A stretch of DNA of 64,000 nucleotides from contig NZ_JMLP01000015.1 of assembly GCF_000686805.1 (NCBI RefSeq), positions 124,001 to 188,000 on the forward strand. Reading direction: 5' to 3'. Below are positions 1-8,610 of the stretch, piece after piece (the first letter of the stretch is position 1; every line of letters begins with the position of its first letter). The translations under genes and the position numbers were made by a program. Source of the DNA: Bacillus sp. UNC41MFS5 (lineage in GTDB: Bacteria; Bacillota; Bacilli; Bacillales_B; DSM-18226). Under the pieces are notes generated by a model that was not told the DNA's origin, ran no database searches, and was given only the letters and a program-made list of their open reading frames with translations.

Positions 1-168
1 GAAAAAAATATGAAAAAAATGAATGTTAAAGCAGAAAAAAGTGTGGATTCAATAAGGTGGTTATTAGAAAACGTTTGCAAATATACTAGTTGGATTTATT
101 CTTCGAGGTTTAAAAAAAATCATTATTGGATGGGGAAAATGATAGAGGACAGAAATGCCCAAATATGA
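1..168 (+). CDS. Possible C-terminal end of a gene entering from the left edge
   Basis: Frame 1 is open from the first base and stops with TGA at 166-168, giving 55 residues, basic and rich in Lys, Trp and Tyr. I do not recognise the product. It may be the tail of a gene that starts outside the window, or a chance open frame in AT-rich DNA. No start with a good ribosome-binding site is visible. From 169 to 354 I see no gene, only AT-rich DNA. Confidence 0.3.
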   Translation, partial: EKNMKKMNVKAEKSVDSIRWLLENVCKYTSWIYSSRFKKNHYWMGKMIEDRNAQI

Positions 169-354
169 AAAAGTAATTATTTTTTTCATGCTTCCATTTT
201 GCTACCTCCTACAGATAAAATAATATCACATTAGAATTCTCCTAAATTTAGTCTTTTCAAAAGCTTTTCTACAATTATGTGAACAAATTTTTCAATCATT
301 AAACAGTTGCTATACTTCCTAGAGAGACAAGACAATTTAGAGGAAATTGAACAT

Positions 355-390
355 CAAAAAAAACGGCACTCCATTAATTGAGTACCGTTT
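355..390 (-). terminator. Intrinsic terminator of the lipoprotein/cytochrome operon
   Basis: A 10-bp stem (AAACGGCACT with AGTACCGTTT, one wobble pair) lies just after the minus-strand stop at 411 and is followed on the minus strand by a run of T. Confidence 0.8.
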
Positions 391-410
391 CCTAACACGG
401 CAGGTTTCGC

Positions 411-2378
411 CTATTCAATTGATTTAATATATTCGGCAATGGCATTCACTTCCCATGTTGATAACATCGGAATGCTGTTATTTCTATGACGCTCAATTGC
501 AGATTCTATGGTCTTTGCGCTGCCATCATGAAAATACGGTGCAGTTGCCCATACACCCCTTAAAGTTGGAGTATCAAACTTTTTGCCGTCACGCGGGTTC
601 TGATATTGACCGCGTGCATCTCCTTTTGAAGGCACGTCGAGTTTGCTACCTGTTCCGATGTCATGGAGAAAGTTCGTGTTTCGTTCCGTCAGCTCCCCTT
701 CTTCATTCAAAGCCTTGCTGCTGTCTGTAAAGAACTCACCTCCATGGCAGCTGAGACAGTTTCCTTTTCCGTTGAACAACCGCTCTCCTTCTTTGGCTGT
801 ATGTGTTAAACTGCCATCTTTTTTTCGATAAGGACTTTGAGGGGGAGGATACGAGTTTGGATCTTGCAAAAATGCTAGGAGTGCATCATACATGTGCTGT
901 ACATCTTCTGGGATCGGTTTGGCAGGATCAAGTTCCATCATGCCTCCCATTTCGCCTTGAACAGTAAGAATGTAATCTGCAAACTCATTGCGTGACCCGT
1001 CCCACAAAAACAGCCCTGTTTCCGTCGTCACCACGTTGCTTGGAATATTACGTGGACCTTTTGCCGTCGTTAACGTTAAGCGATTCATGTCCCCATCGGC
1101 ATGACATGAGGCACAGCTCATCCAGTTGTTCCCCGTTATGCTTGTGGCGAATTCATCACTGTTGGCACTGTAAAATATTGTTTTACCTTCTCGCACCTCT
1201 TTTGACAGTGAGTCTTTTTTAATCAGTTTTACAGGTTCCCCTGACATAGATGCCCGTGCATAAGGGCTGTCTCCCCCTGTTTGAATCGTCGCTAAATCAT
1301 GACTCATCGCATTATGGATATAAAGTGTCTTTCCATCATTTGAAATGGCAATCCCCCGTGGGTTATCTCCTTTAATGCGTCGCAAAATTTGGGTCGCATT
1401 TCCGCCACGTGTTAAATCAAAAACGACAAGGTCTTCGCTGCCCGACATCACCACATAGGCTTTACTGCCATCCGGCTGAAAGGCTACATCAAATGGGTTC
1501 GCTACGATGATGGTTTCATTTTTCACATCCCGTATATTCATTTCGTCAAAGAGCTCTTTTCGTTCATCTACGATTTCTTCGTCCTTTTCTAAATCGATAA
1601 CGGACACCGCAGGAAAAATCGTCTCTTGAAAATGAATTGGGGTATCGATATTCGTTAACAAGTGTGGAACAAAAGCCTTTTTCCCGTCAGGCGATATCAC
1701 AAACTGCTCAAACGTATTCGGAATCCCCTGGCTTTTCTTACGGTTAGTCTGATCCGGTGAATTAGCTAAGGTAATAGTCTTTGTCACTTTGTCTTCCCCT
1801 GTGTCGATGACAGAAATATTGCCATCTAAATAATGAGGAACATATAGCTTTTTCCCATCCTTTGTCATGGCAACCGTTCGAGGACGGTCGCCAATTTTTA
1901 ATTCCTTCTTTACTTCCCTCTCATTTGTATCAATGATTGATAGGGTACCAGACTGATAATTTGCTACATAAAGTGTATCACCGTTTGGGCTTGTGACAAG
2001 CCCAAACGGTTGAATGCCAACCTCAATGGAGTCTATCACTTTTCTCTTTTTTGTTGAAATGACGTCTACTTGGTTGTCAAATAAACACGATACATAAACG
2101 TATTGGCCATCAGGACTTAATGTTAGTTGCTGAGGCTCTTTTCCGACCGAAACTTCCGCTTGTATTTTTTTCGATTTTGCATCCAGAATCGATACGGTGT
2201 CCACATCTATATTGGCAACAAATAGTGTGTCACCTTTGTCATTTAGCACCATATTATCACTGTGAACAGCTTGGTCACGTATTACCTCTTTGGTCGTGAC
2301 CGTTTGATCCTGCATACAGCTCACAGCGATAATGGTCGTTACAGATAAAATTGTCAATTGCAAAAGTCGCTTCCACAT
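411..2378 (-). CDS. Lipoprotein: YVTN beta-propeller fused to a di-heme cytochrome c peroxidase-like domain
   Basis: The N-terminus is a lipoprotein signal with a lipobox ending AVSC, so the protein should be anchored outside the membrane. Residues about 35-390 form repeats of the YVTN/YncE beta-propeller type (YVYVSC, TLYVANY, KLYVPHY, AYVVMSG, TLYIHN). Residues about 400-655 resemble the MauG/cytochrome c peroxidase family, with two heme c sites: CASCH near residue 420 and CLSCH near 541. The late signature FDTPTLRGVW then APYFHDGS is typical of this family. The start has AAGGA 6 nt upstream. It lies 13 bp after the other lipoprotein gene, so the two are probably one transcript behind a Fur-type box. 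Substrate unknown; a peroxidase, a protein-modifying oxidase or an electron-transfer protein are all possible. Confidence 0.85.
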   Translation of the reverse strand: MWKRLLQLTILSVTTIIAVSCMQDQTVTTKEVIRDQAVHSDNMVLNDKGDTLFVANIDVDTVSILDAKSKKIQAEVSVGKEPQQLTLSPDGQYVYVSCLFDNQVDVISTKKRKVIDSIEVGIQPFGLVTSPNGDTLYVANYQSGTLSIIDTNEREVKKELKIGDRPRTVAMTKDGKKLYVPHYLDGNISVIDTGEDKVTKTITLANSPDQTNRKKSQGIPNTFEQFVISPDGKKAFVPHLLTNIDTPIHFQETIFPAVSVIDLEKDEEIVDERKELFDEMNIRDVKNETIIVANPFDVAFQPDGSKAYVVMSGSEDLVVFDLTRGGNATQILRRIKGDNPRGIAISNDGKTLYIHNAMSHDLATIQTGGDSPYARASMSGEPVKLIKKDSLSKEVREGKTIFYSANSDEFATSITGNNWMSCASCHADGDMNRLTLTTAKGPRNIPSNVVTTETGLFLWDGSRNEFADYILTVQGEMGGMMELDPAKPIPEDVQHMYDALLAFLQDPNSYPPPQSPYRKKDGSLTHTAKEGERLFNGKGNCLSCHGGEFFTDSSKALNEEGELTERNTNFLHDIGTGSKLDVPSKGDARGQYQNPRDGKKFDTPTLRGVWATAPYFHDGSAKTIESAIERHRNNSIPMLSTWEVNAIAEYIKSIE

Positions 2379-2391
2379 AATGTTTCCTTCT

Positions 2392-4491
2392 TTACCGTTT
2401 CTTCACTTCTACATTCACTAAAACAGGTGCAATCCCAAATTTCCCGTGTCCTGCCTGCACTTGTGGAACATTGTCTTTGTCGGTGTTCCCAAGCTTTTTA
2501 CCGTCAATATAAGCATCTCCTGTATCCCAGAACTCGCTTGCTTGCATTCCTTCTTGTAACGACGGACCGTCAATAACCGTATCGTAAAATGCAACATAGC
2601 GGGAGATAATCGTTTCACGGTCCAGAGCTGACAATGCATCTTGATCTCCGTCCGTATTGTATAAGTTATTTAAGGCAACGCGGTAAACAGCTGATAAAGC
2701 CCCTGCTGTCATGGGGTTATATTTCATTTCATCTTTACTTGTGTAAAATAAATTTGTTACTTTATCGAGCATTTTCTCATCCATCGCTTGGTATAATTCA
2801 CGGGCTGCATCGCGATACTTCGTTTCTTTCGTTGCTAAGAATGCTCCAGTCAAGCCTCTAATCGCTCCTAGTTGTGCATCTAAAGTTGGCTCTGTATCAT
2901 CCTGGCCTTTTCCGATCGTATAGCCGTTTGCAACTAGGCCATCTTCACGTTTTAACTCATTGATGATAAAGTCGGCTTGCTTTTTAATCATTTCCAGAGC
3001 ACGCTTTCCTTCTCCTGTCTCTAATCCTTTTGCATCCTCACCATTGGCGTATCCGACAGGAAGACCGTCAATCGCGCGTTGGAACATTCTCAGTGCCTCT
3101 GTCGTGTATCCGGCCTGGAATGTATCTACATGCGCTCCCTGTCTCTTTCCGTCATGTTGATCGATAAAAGCTCCAGCTTCATTGTTAAAGTGCATGGCAT
3201 CGATATTTTTAAAGACTTGCAACAACACATCGCGGTTGATGGAATAAGGATCAGATGCCTTTACATCGTTGGCAGCAGAACCATCTACATTTTCCTTAGC
3301 TGCACTCGGAAACGGTTTACCGTCAAATGCGGCTAAAAACGCCGGGTTTTGCGCTTTGTTTTCCGGGCGCTGATCTGTCATGCCGTAAAATTCGGATGCC
3401 GGCCACAGCATCAGCCATTGATCTTGCAGAATGCTGCGTGCATCTTTTACTGTCAATTGTTTGGCGTTTGGCATCTCATCATTGCCGTCTTCCACGACTT
3501 CGACTTGGTGCGGCAAATAAACAAAGCCATTAGCCGGATTATATTTGCTTCCAGTCCCAGCCGTCAGCTGCTTTTTAGCTGTATCATAAAATAATCCGTC
3601 GCGAATGTAGGCCAGCTTGTTCCAAATTTGTTCCGTCAGAATGGCTCCCTGCATCCCATCAGCTGAACTAACCCCTAACGCGATGTTTGCGTCATCATCA
3701 TCTTTTGGTGATGTCGCTTCAAGTTCTTCATCGCTGTCTACTTTATGTAAGCCTCCCATAAAGTCTCCAGCCCAAAGAGCTTGCTTCAAGAAGGTTGCTC
3801 CATATGCTGACGGATTTAACGTTTTGTCCATCTTTGCCCGACCCCAGCGCAACGTTTCAAAATTGACCTGATAACTTGGGACATAGGAATCATCGTCATT
3901 TTCTGCATAAACATTTGTATCCACTTTTTGTATGTAGTGCGGGTCACCAGAGGAATATTCAATTAATGTTGGAAACATATTCCTAAACAGTTCATCTTTT
4001 GGATAACCGACACTGTCTGCCAGATCATAAAAACGTTCACCTAGCATAGTCGGTGCATCTTTTCCTGTTTTCTTTGCTAATTCTGCAACTGCCGGGCCGT
4101 GGACTAAATGTAAGCCCATACCGGACTTCTCCGTCACTTCATACATCGCTTCCTCTGAATATTCATATGATTCTACACCCGCTGTGTAGTCAAATTTGGA
4201 AGGCTGATCAAGCTTTCTTACATCAAGAACATCTAAATCTAAGCCGAGGCCTTCTACTAATGGCTCTCCGGAGAGTTCAAATTCTGCATAAGCAAACATA
4301 TTCGCGGCTGTATCAAACGTATAATCTGTCACTGGAACAGATACGCTGCTTTTTTTTGTATTTGTTACCGTTTTCATATCTGCTTTTGTATCTTCCTTGG
4401 CGGTTGATTTCTCGTTTGAGCAGGCACTTATTAATAAAAGTGATGAAGCCAATGCAACTGTTGTCATCACTTTCCATGGTTGTTTTTTCAT
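2392..4491 (-). CDS. Large predicted lipoprotein of unknown function
   Basis: About 699 residues. I chose the ATG at 4491 because AGAGGA lies 7 nt upstream; a GTG at 4506 would add five residues before the signal. The signal peptide ends in the lipobox LISAC followed by SNEKS. The rest is soluble and largely helical in appearance. It contains several Trp-rich stretches (LRWGRAK, DQWLMLWPAS, SEFWDTGDAYIDGKK) and repeats such as LRMFQRAIDGLP and ARELYQAMDEKM that could form an alpha/alpha toroid. I do not recognise a family. It is the first gene of a two-gene unit with the beta-propeller di-heme cytochrome, so the two probably act together on the outer face of the membrane. Being Fur-box linked, a role in iron supply or iron-dependent redox chemistry is my inference. 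Confidence 0.8.
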   Translation of the reverse strand: MKKQPWKVMTTVALASSLLLISACSNEKSTAKEDTKADMKTVTNTKKSSVSVPVTDYTFDTAANMFAYAEFELSGEPLVEGLGLDLDVLDVRKLDQPSKFDYTAGVESYEYSEEAMYEVTEKSGMGLHLVHGPAVAELAKKTGKDAPTMLGERFYDLADSVGYPKDELFRNMFPTLIEYSSGDPHYIQKVDTNVYAENDDDSYVPSYQVNFETLRWGRAKMDKTLNPSAYGATFLKQALWAGDFMGGLHKVDSDEELEATSPKDDDDANIALGVSSADGMQGAILTEQIWNKLAYIRDGLFYDTAKKQLTAGTGSKYNPANGFVYLPHQVEVVEDGNDEMPNAKQLTVKDARSILQDQWLMLWPASEFYGMTDQRPENKAQNPAFLAAFDGKPFPSAAKENVDGSAANDVKASDPYSINRDVLLQVFKNIDAMHFNNEAGAFIDQHDGKRQGAHVDTFQAGYTTEALRMFQRAIDGLPVGYANGEDAKGLETGEGKRALEMIKKQADFIINELKREDGLVANGYTIGKGQDDTEPTLDAQLGAIRGLTGAFLATKETKYRDAARELYQAMDEKMLDKVTNLFYTSKDEMKYNPMTAGALSAVYRVALNNLYNTDGDQDALSALDRETIISRYVAFYDTVIDGPSLQEGMQASEFWDTGDAYIDGKKLGNTDKDNVPQVQAGHGKFGIAPVLVNVEVKKR

Positions 4492-4564
4492 TATCGTTCC
4501 TCTCACCCTTCATTTATGCCTCTATATTTACAATTTATTATTATTTCTATATCTTATTTTAAAT

Positions 4565-4583
4565 GAGAATAAATATCATTATC
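4565..4583 (-). promoter_or_regulatory. Candidate Fur box upstream of the large lipoprotein gene
   Basis: GAGAATAAATATCATTATC matches 15 of 19 positions of the classical Fur consensus GATAATGATAATCATTATC. It lies about 75 bp upstream of the minus-strand start at 4491, where a promoter is expected. Confidence 0.65.
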
Positions 4584-4693
4584 AATAAAAATTTGATTCA
4601 TTTATGCAATTAAGTCCTTTATCCTATACATAACTCCCCTCTAACATGTTTAAAGGGTTGTAAAAATGATGTTATGCTTAATAAATTAATGAT

Positions 4694-5407
4694 TTACATG
4701 CTTTTCTTTTTAACATGACTATTTTCACTAAAGTAAGTTTCTTGAATATAAGTGATAAATTGTTCGATCCGCTCATTTTGGGACACCTGGGCTTTTTCAA
4801 CAGAACTTGCAATCTCGTTCATACTGTCTTGCATGAGTTTTTTAAGATCGTCTTGAGGATACATTTCTTTAAATTTAGGAATCGTTAAATCTCTGGATTT
4901 ATTAATAGTAAAGTTCAATAACTGATCTAACTTGAAATATTTATCCAAGCTTAAACGATACATTTGTCTTCCACTAAGTAACAATCCAAATGCGCTAGTA
5001 TAAAGGGTAAGGCTCATTATATTGATGTTTCCTGAAAGAAGAAAGTTAATATGCATAAAGAGACACGTCAGAATAGATGGAAGTGTCATAAACCCTGCGA
5101 TAAGAAACAAACCAACCATCACCTGAACGATGGGAATGGTATAATTTAAAGCCATCACTTGGTTAAGTGCTGCCTCTTCTATAAAAAATTTATAAAAATC
5201 TGGTACATTCGGTTTATCTAATGTATTCATCAGATAATCACTTAGAAATACTCCTGGTTGAGTAAACCATGAATGTCCTGAAGAACCCCCTTCACCTAAA
5301 ATCTTCGTTACTCCTGCTGAAAGCCAGCCTATTCCAAATAGAATGCGCATTAAAACAACTAAATGATGAAAAAAGTGTTTTCCTGAATTATTTTGATTTT
5401 GCATCAT
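4694..5407 (-). CDS. DoxX/DoxD-like integral membrane protein
   Basis: 237 residues. The N-terminal half holds about four membrane segments, beginning with a DoxX-like LMRILFGIGWLSAGVTKIL and including IPIVQVMVGLFLIAGFMT and FGLLLSGRQMYRL. The last 80 residues are hydrophilic, charged and probably cytoplasmic. DoxX/DoxD relatives are linked to quinone or sulfur redox reactions and oxidative stress; the exact role is not known here. GGAGGGGG precedes tandem ATG codons (5407 and 5404), so either can be the start. The gene has its own perfect Fur-type palindrome 40-62 bp upstream and is therefore separate from the lipoprotein operon but likely co-regulated with it. An unusual feature is the long soluble tail. 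Confidence 0.7.
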   Translation of the reverse strand: MMQNQNNSGKHFFHHLVVLMRILFGIGWLSAGVTKILGEGGSSGHSWFTQPGVFLSDYLMNTLDKPNVPDFYKFFIEEAALNQVMALNYTIPIVQVMVGLFLIAGFMTLPSILTCLFMHINFLLSGNINIMSLTLYTSAFGLLLSGRQMYRLSLDKYFKLDQLLNFTINKSRDLTIPKFKEMYPQDDLKKLMQDSMNEIASSVEKAQVSQNERIEQFITYIQETYFSENSHVKKKSM

Positions 5408-5446
5408 AAGCCCCCTCCAAAATATTTACTGATCGAAGCTAAAATG

Positions 5447-5469
5447 AAAATGATAATCATTATCATTTT
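5447..5469 (-). promoter_or_regulatory. Perfect palindromic Fur box upstream of the DoxX-like gene
   Basis: A 23-bp perfect palindrome centred on C5458 contains TGATAAT-C-ATTATCA, an exact 7-1-7 Fur box of the B. subtilis type. It lies 40-62 bp before the start at 5407. Confidence 0.85.
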
Positions 5470-5762
5470 TTGACCATTGGCGATATATTATAAGAAAATT
5501 CTTAAAAACTATTTAAAATAAAATTAAAAAAATTTAATATTTTACTCTATTTTAATGTTGAACTTACCTTATGAATGTTAAGTTAATATGGATATTATCA
5601 ATTAAGTGTTTAAAGGTAGCTATCAGTTTTGATAATAAATCTCAATGAGGAAACTATCATGTTGCTTAATGAAGAGGAGTTGTTTTAGCTGAATCCCCAA
5701 TGGAAACTATTACCTGATTGACCAAAAAAGAGTGATAATTTAAGATATTATTATAAAATAAT

Positions 5763-5782
5763 TGATAATGATTATCACTATC
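5763..5782 (+). promoter_or_regulatory. Fur box in front of the two-component system
   Basis: TGATAAT-G-ATTATCA (5763-5777) is a second exact 7-1-7 Fur box, and GATAATGATTATCACTATC at 5764-5782 closely matches the 19-bp consensus. It ends 38 bp before the response-regulator ATG and overlaps the AT-rich region where the -10 should be (TATAAA at about 5753). The remainder of the 5408-5820 interval shows no gene. Confidence 0.85.
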
Positions 5783-5820
5783 GACATATAAAATGAGTGA
5801 ATTTGATAGGGGAAATGGAC

Positions 5821-6495
5821 ATGAGGTTGTTATTGGTTGAAGACGAGTCAAAGGTAGCCCGTTTTATATCGCAAGGATTAAGAGAACACCAATATGTTGT
5901 AGATGTGGCGAACGATGGTGAAATGGCTTCTGAACTCGCCTTTGCAGAAGAATATGATCTTATGATTGTCGACCTTATGATTCCGAAGAAAAATGGAATG
6001 CGATTGATTAAGGAGCTACGGTTGAATGGAAAAAATATTCCTATTCTCATTCTCAGTGCTAAAGATTCCGTGGCAGATAAAGTAGATGGACTCGATTTAG
6101 GAGCGGACGATTATATGACAAAGCCGTTTGCTTTTACGGAGTTATTAGCACGTATACGGTGTCTATTAAGACGAGACCAAGAAAAGGCATCACCTCTTTT
6201 ACAAGTAGCGGATCTGAGGTTGAATCCTTCTACGAGAGAGGTGACTCGAGGGGGGCTCCATATATTCCTTTCAAATAAGGAATATGCTATTTTGGAATTT
6301 ATGATGAGAAATGCCGGTAAGATTTTATCTAGAACGTTAATTCTAGAACGCGTTTGGACGGATGCTTATAACATAGGAACGAATGTAGTTGATGTTTATA
6401 TCAATCACTTAAGAAATAAAATCGATAAAAACTTTGATTTAAAACTAATACAAACGGTTTATAGTATTGGTTATAAAATCAAAAGTGAAGAATAA
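5821..6495 (+). CDS. OmpR/PhoB-family response regulator
   Basis: 224 residues from the ATG at 5821, which has GGGG at 5809-5812 as ribosome-binding site; GTG 5797 and ATG 5815 are less likely because of spacing. The receiver domain starts LLLVEDE. The phospho-acceptor Asp is about residue 51 in MIVDLMIPKKNG, and the conserved Lys lies in MTKPFAFTELLARI. The C-terminal winged helix (LSNKEYAILEFMMRNAG to NVVDVYINHLRNKID) binds DNA as in OmpR/PhoB. The histidine kinase follows 6 bp downstream. Overall it resembles regulators of the CusR/heavy-metal class. Its Fur box suggests that iron limitation raises its level; its targets may include the neighbouring redox genes (inference). Confidence 0.93.
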   Translation: MRLLLVEDESKVARFISQGLREHQYVVDVANDGEMASELAFAEEYDLMIVDLMIPKKNGMRLIKELRLNGKNIPILILSAKDSVADKVDGLDLGADDYMTKPFAFTELLARIRCLLRRDQEKASPLLQVADLRLNPSTREVTRGGLHIFLSNKEYAILEFMMRNAGKILSRTLILERVWTDAYNIGTNVVDVYINHLRNKIDKNFDLKLIQTVYSIGYKIKSEE

Positions 6496-6501
6496 ACCAT
6501 C

Positions 6502-7899
6502 ATGAGGTTTTTAAAAAGTATCGTATGGAGAATTACGATTTGGCATTCGATTATGTTTATATTCATTTTATTCCTATTTAGCGGATTCTTATATTTTACA
6601 TTTTCTGAAATGGTAACCAAAGAAGTCGATTCGATCCTAACCCGAGAACTTGGTTTGATTGCCTATTGTTTGGAGGAAGGGGACTCGTATTCTAAAATCG
6701 AACAACACATCAGCCGATTGCGAAGTTTTGAAAGCGTAAATCAAGAAGAGATCTATTGGATCATTGAAACTGATCGAGGGCAAATCATTGCAGAATCTCG
6801 AAATTTGTACGGTCAACTCATCTACGATTCAGAAACTTTAAAGAAGATGGACGACAATACCTTCAGCTGGGATCCCGAGCTAAATGGGATACCGCTTCGA
6901 GCGATGTCCATGCAACTGATATCACAAAATAAATTGACATACAGAATTACGGTTGCTACAAACGACACGATACGGCATTTCGCCATTGATCAGTTGCGGA
7001 ACATTATTATCATCTCTAATTTTGTATTCCTAGGAATATCAATCGTGTTGGGATGGTTGATTTCGAAAAAAACTCTGAAGCCGATTCATCAAATTATCAG
7101 TACGACAAATACCATTACTGCAACCAGTTTACACGAACGGCTGCCTATTGAAGGGCCGGAAGATGAATTGTATAGTTTATCAAAAACTCTCAATCATATG
7201 ATTGACAGACTAGAAAGCTCTTTCACTCAAATTCAGCAGTTTACTTCCGATGTTTCTCATGAACTTCGTACTTCCTTAACAATTATGCGAGGAGAATTGG
7301 ATGTTGCTTTAAATAGAAATAGATCTGAAGAGGAATATAAAGACGTCCTGCATGCTGTTTTGGAAGAGGTCATCTATTTATCTGATATGGTAGAAAAATT
7401 CTTATATTTATCGAGAAATACCTCTAATTCAAATCTGATAGAGCGAAAAACTGTTGACGGAGTGCTCTTATTCCAAAATGTTAGGAATCATTTACTATCA
7501 TTGGAAATGAAAAAACAGATTGAATTACATATTCAAATACCCGATCCATTCATTTTATTCGGGGATGAAGATCTCTTACGAAGATTATTTATTAACTTGA
7601 TTGAAAATGCGCTTAAGTACACTCCAGAAGGTGGCACAGTGGCAATCAAGGCAAACAGGACGGAAAAATTCATTTATATTAATGTAATTGATAATGGGAT
7701 CGGGATTTCAGAGGAACACTTGCCTTTTATTTTTCAGCGATTTTATCGCGCGGACGATTCCAGATCAAGAAGTCAAGGAGGAACCGGGCTTGGATTGTCT
7801 TTATGTAAATGGATTGTAGATGTTCATGAAGGAACGATGGAGGTTCGTAGTGTGCCGGATGAAGGGACGAGTATAACTGTAAAGTTGCCTGTTTATTAA
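6502..7899 (+). CDS. Membrane sensor histidine kinase
   Basis: 465 residues. There are two membrane segments (about residues 10-33 and 165-188) flanking an extracytoplasmic sensor region of about 130 residues. A HAMP linker (KKTLKPIHQIIST) follows, then the HisKA box SDVSHELRTSLTIMRGE with the phospho-accepting His near residue 253. The ATPase domain has the N box NLIENALKYTPEGG, the G1 box DNGIGI, the F box (FIFQRFYRAD) and the G2 box GGTGLGLSL. This order is that of CusS-like kinases. The sensor region has no motif I can assign, so the ligand is unknown. It is cotranscribed with the response regulator directly upstream. Confidence 0.93.
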   Translation: MRFLKSIVWRITIWHSIMFIFILFLFSGFLYFTFSEMVTKEVDSILTRELGLIAYCLEEGDSYSKIEQHISRLRSFESVNQEEIYWIIETDRGQIIAESRNLYGQLIYDSETLKKMDDNTFSWDPELNGIPLRAMSMQLISQNKLTYRITVATNDTIRHFAIDQLRNIIIISNFVFLGISIVLGWLISKKTLKPIHQIISTTNTITATSLHERLPIEGPEDELYSLSKTLNHMIDRLESSFTQIQQFTSDVSHELRTSLTIMRGELDVALNRNRSEEEYKDVLHAVLEEVIYLSDMVEKFLYLSRNTSNSNLIERKTVDGVLLFQNVRNHLLSLEMKKQIELHIQIPDPFILFGDEDLLRRLFINLIENALKYTPEGGTVAIKANRTEKFIYINVIDNGIGISEEHLPFIFQRFYRADDSRSRSQGGTGLGLSLCKWIVDVHEGTMEVRSVPDEGTSITVKLPVY

Positions 7900-7905
7900 T
7901 GAATA

Positions 7906-8111
7906 TTGAAAGAGGTTCTAGTACAAAAACGAAATGGAAACAACATACCAAAAGGTGCTTCAGTAATTGCATGCGATATTAATGAGCATTCCTTAAATGA
8001 TTTAAAATTTTATCCGAAGAAGAGACAATGGTGCATTTTGCCGATAATAAACGTATAACAAGTAGTTCAGAGGAAATACTTAAAATGCTTATTACGGAAA
8101 GGAGGTCGTGA
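7906..8111 (+). pseudogene. Frameshifted remnant of an unrecognised gene
   Basis: Reading from a TTG at 7906, the frame gives about 34 protein-like residues ending in HSLNDLK, then runs into a poor tail. A +1 frame that opens at about 8003 continues as ILSEEETMVHFADNKRI and ends at TGA 8109-8111. Restoring one A in the A-run at about 8002-8005 joins both into one 68-residue reading. The sspH ribosome-binding site sits inside its last codons, as if the two once formed an operon. It could be a true pseudogene, an N-terminally truncated copy, or an assembly error in a homopolymer. I do not recognise the family. Confidence 0.4.
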
Positions 8112-8112
8112 C

Positions 8113-8292
8113 ATGGACGTACAACGAGCACAAGAAATTACTAATTCACCGACTATGGCTAATGTAACGTATAACGGAACACGGATCTATATTGAGCATG
8201 TAGATCAACAAAACGGAACAACTACAATCCATCCTCTCGATGAACCAAATAATAAACAAAGTGTTTCTGCATCAAGCCTGGTAGAACATTGA
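8113..8292 (+). CDS. sspH: Small acid-soluble spore protein, H type
   Basis: 59 residues starting MDVQRAQEI, with the sequence ANVTYNGTRIYIEHVDQQN and ending ASSLVEH. This matches the layout of B. subtilis SspH (MNIQRAKEL, then IQHVDESN, ending NSLEEI). SspH is a minor SASP made in the forespore, probably under SigG. A strong ribosome-binding site (AAAGGAGG) ends 7 nt before the ATG. The gene establishes a spore-forming host. It follows a frameshifted remnant and has no other spore genes beside it. Confidence 0.85.
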   Translation: MDVQRAQEITNSPTMANVTYNGTRIYIEHVDQQNGTTTIHPLDEPNNKQSVSASSLVEH

Positions 8293-8330
8293 TTAGGTAA
8301 ATCTTCTCCGAGTGAAAGCATAGTTTCTAT

Positions 8331-8358
8331 GAAAACATCACTTCAGAGTGGTGTTTTC
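8331..8358 (+). terminator. Hairpin after sspH
   Basis: A 12-bp stem (GAAAACATCACT with AGTGGTGTTTTC, one wobble) with a 4-nt loop lies 38 bp after sspH. The following T tract is poor. Confidence 0.5.
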
Positions 8359-8429
8359 TAGTTCGCGAAGACTGTTTATCGCTTTCTCACCGAACTAGTT
8401 CTATTAATTTAAGGAGAAAATCACCAATA

Positions 8430-8578
8430 CTATTTAACAGAGCCTTCTAAAAAACATTCTGTATGATAAACCTCATCATATTCACAATAGTCATAGTCAT
8501 GCCCTGTTTCTCGAATGTGATATTAAAATCCTAATAATTGCGTATTACCTTCTCCTACATTTGTAATAATAAAAAGTG
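8430..8578 (-). pseudogene. Possible degraded short gene
   Basis: On the minus strand a frame reads VGEGNTQLLGF, stop, then YHIRETGHDYDYCEYDEVY and ends at the TAG at 8430-8432. Both halves share one frame broken by a TAA, which suggests decay of a small Cys-containing protein gene; no family is recognised and chance cannot be excluded. The rest of the 8359-8610 interval holds nothing I can name. Confidence 0.22.
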
Positions 8579-8610
8579 ATTAATAGTTTTTACTATGGAA
8601 TTTTATAGAG

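Noticed and set aside
10..178. Minus-strand frame of about 42 residues opposite the first 170 bp
   Set aside because: No ribosome-binding site directly before its ATG and no recognisable features; AT-rich chance frame.
2358..4562. Several plus-strand frames inside the two lipoprotein genes, including one of 169 residues at 4053-4562
   Set aside because: They are opposite-strand shadows of well-supported genes with signal peptides and ribosome-binding sites; no family features.
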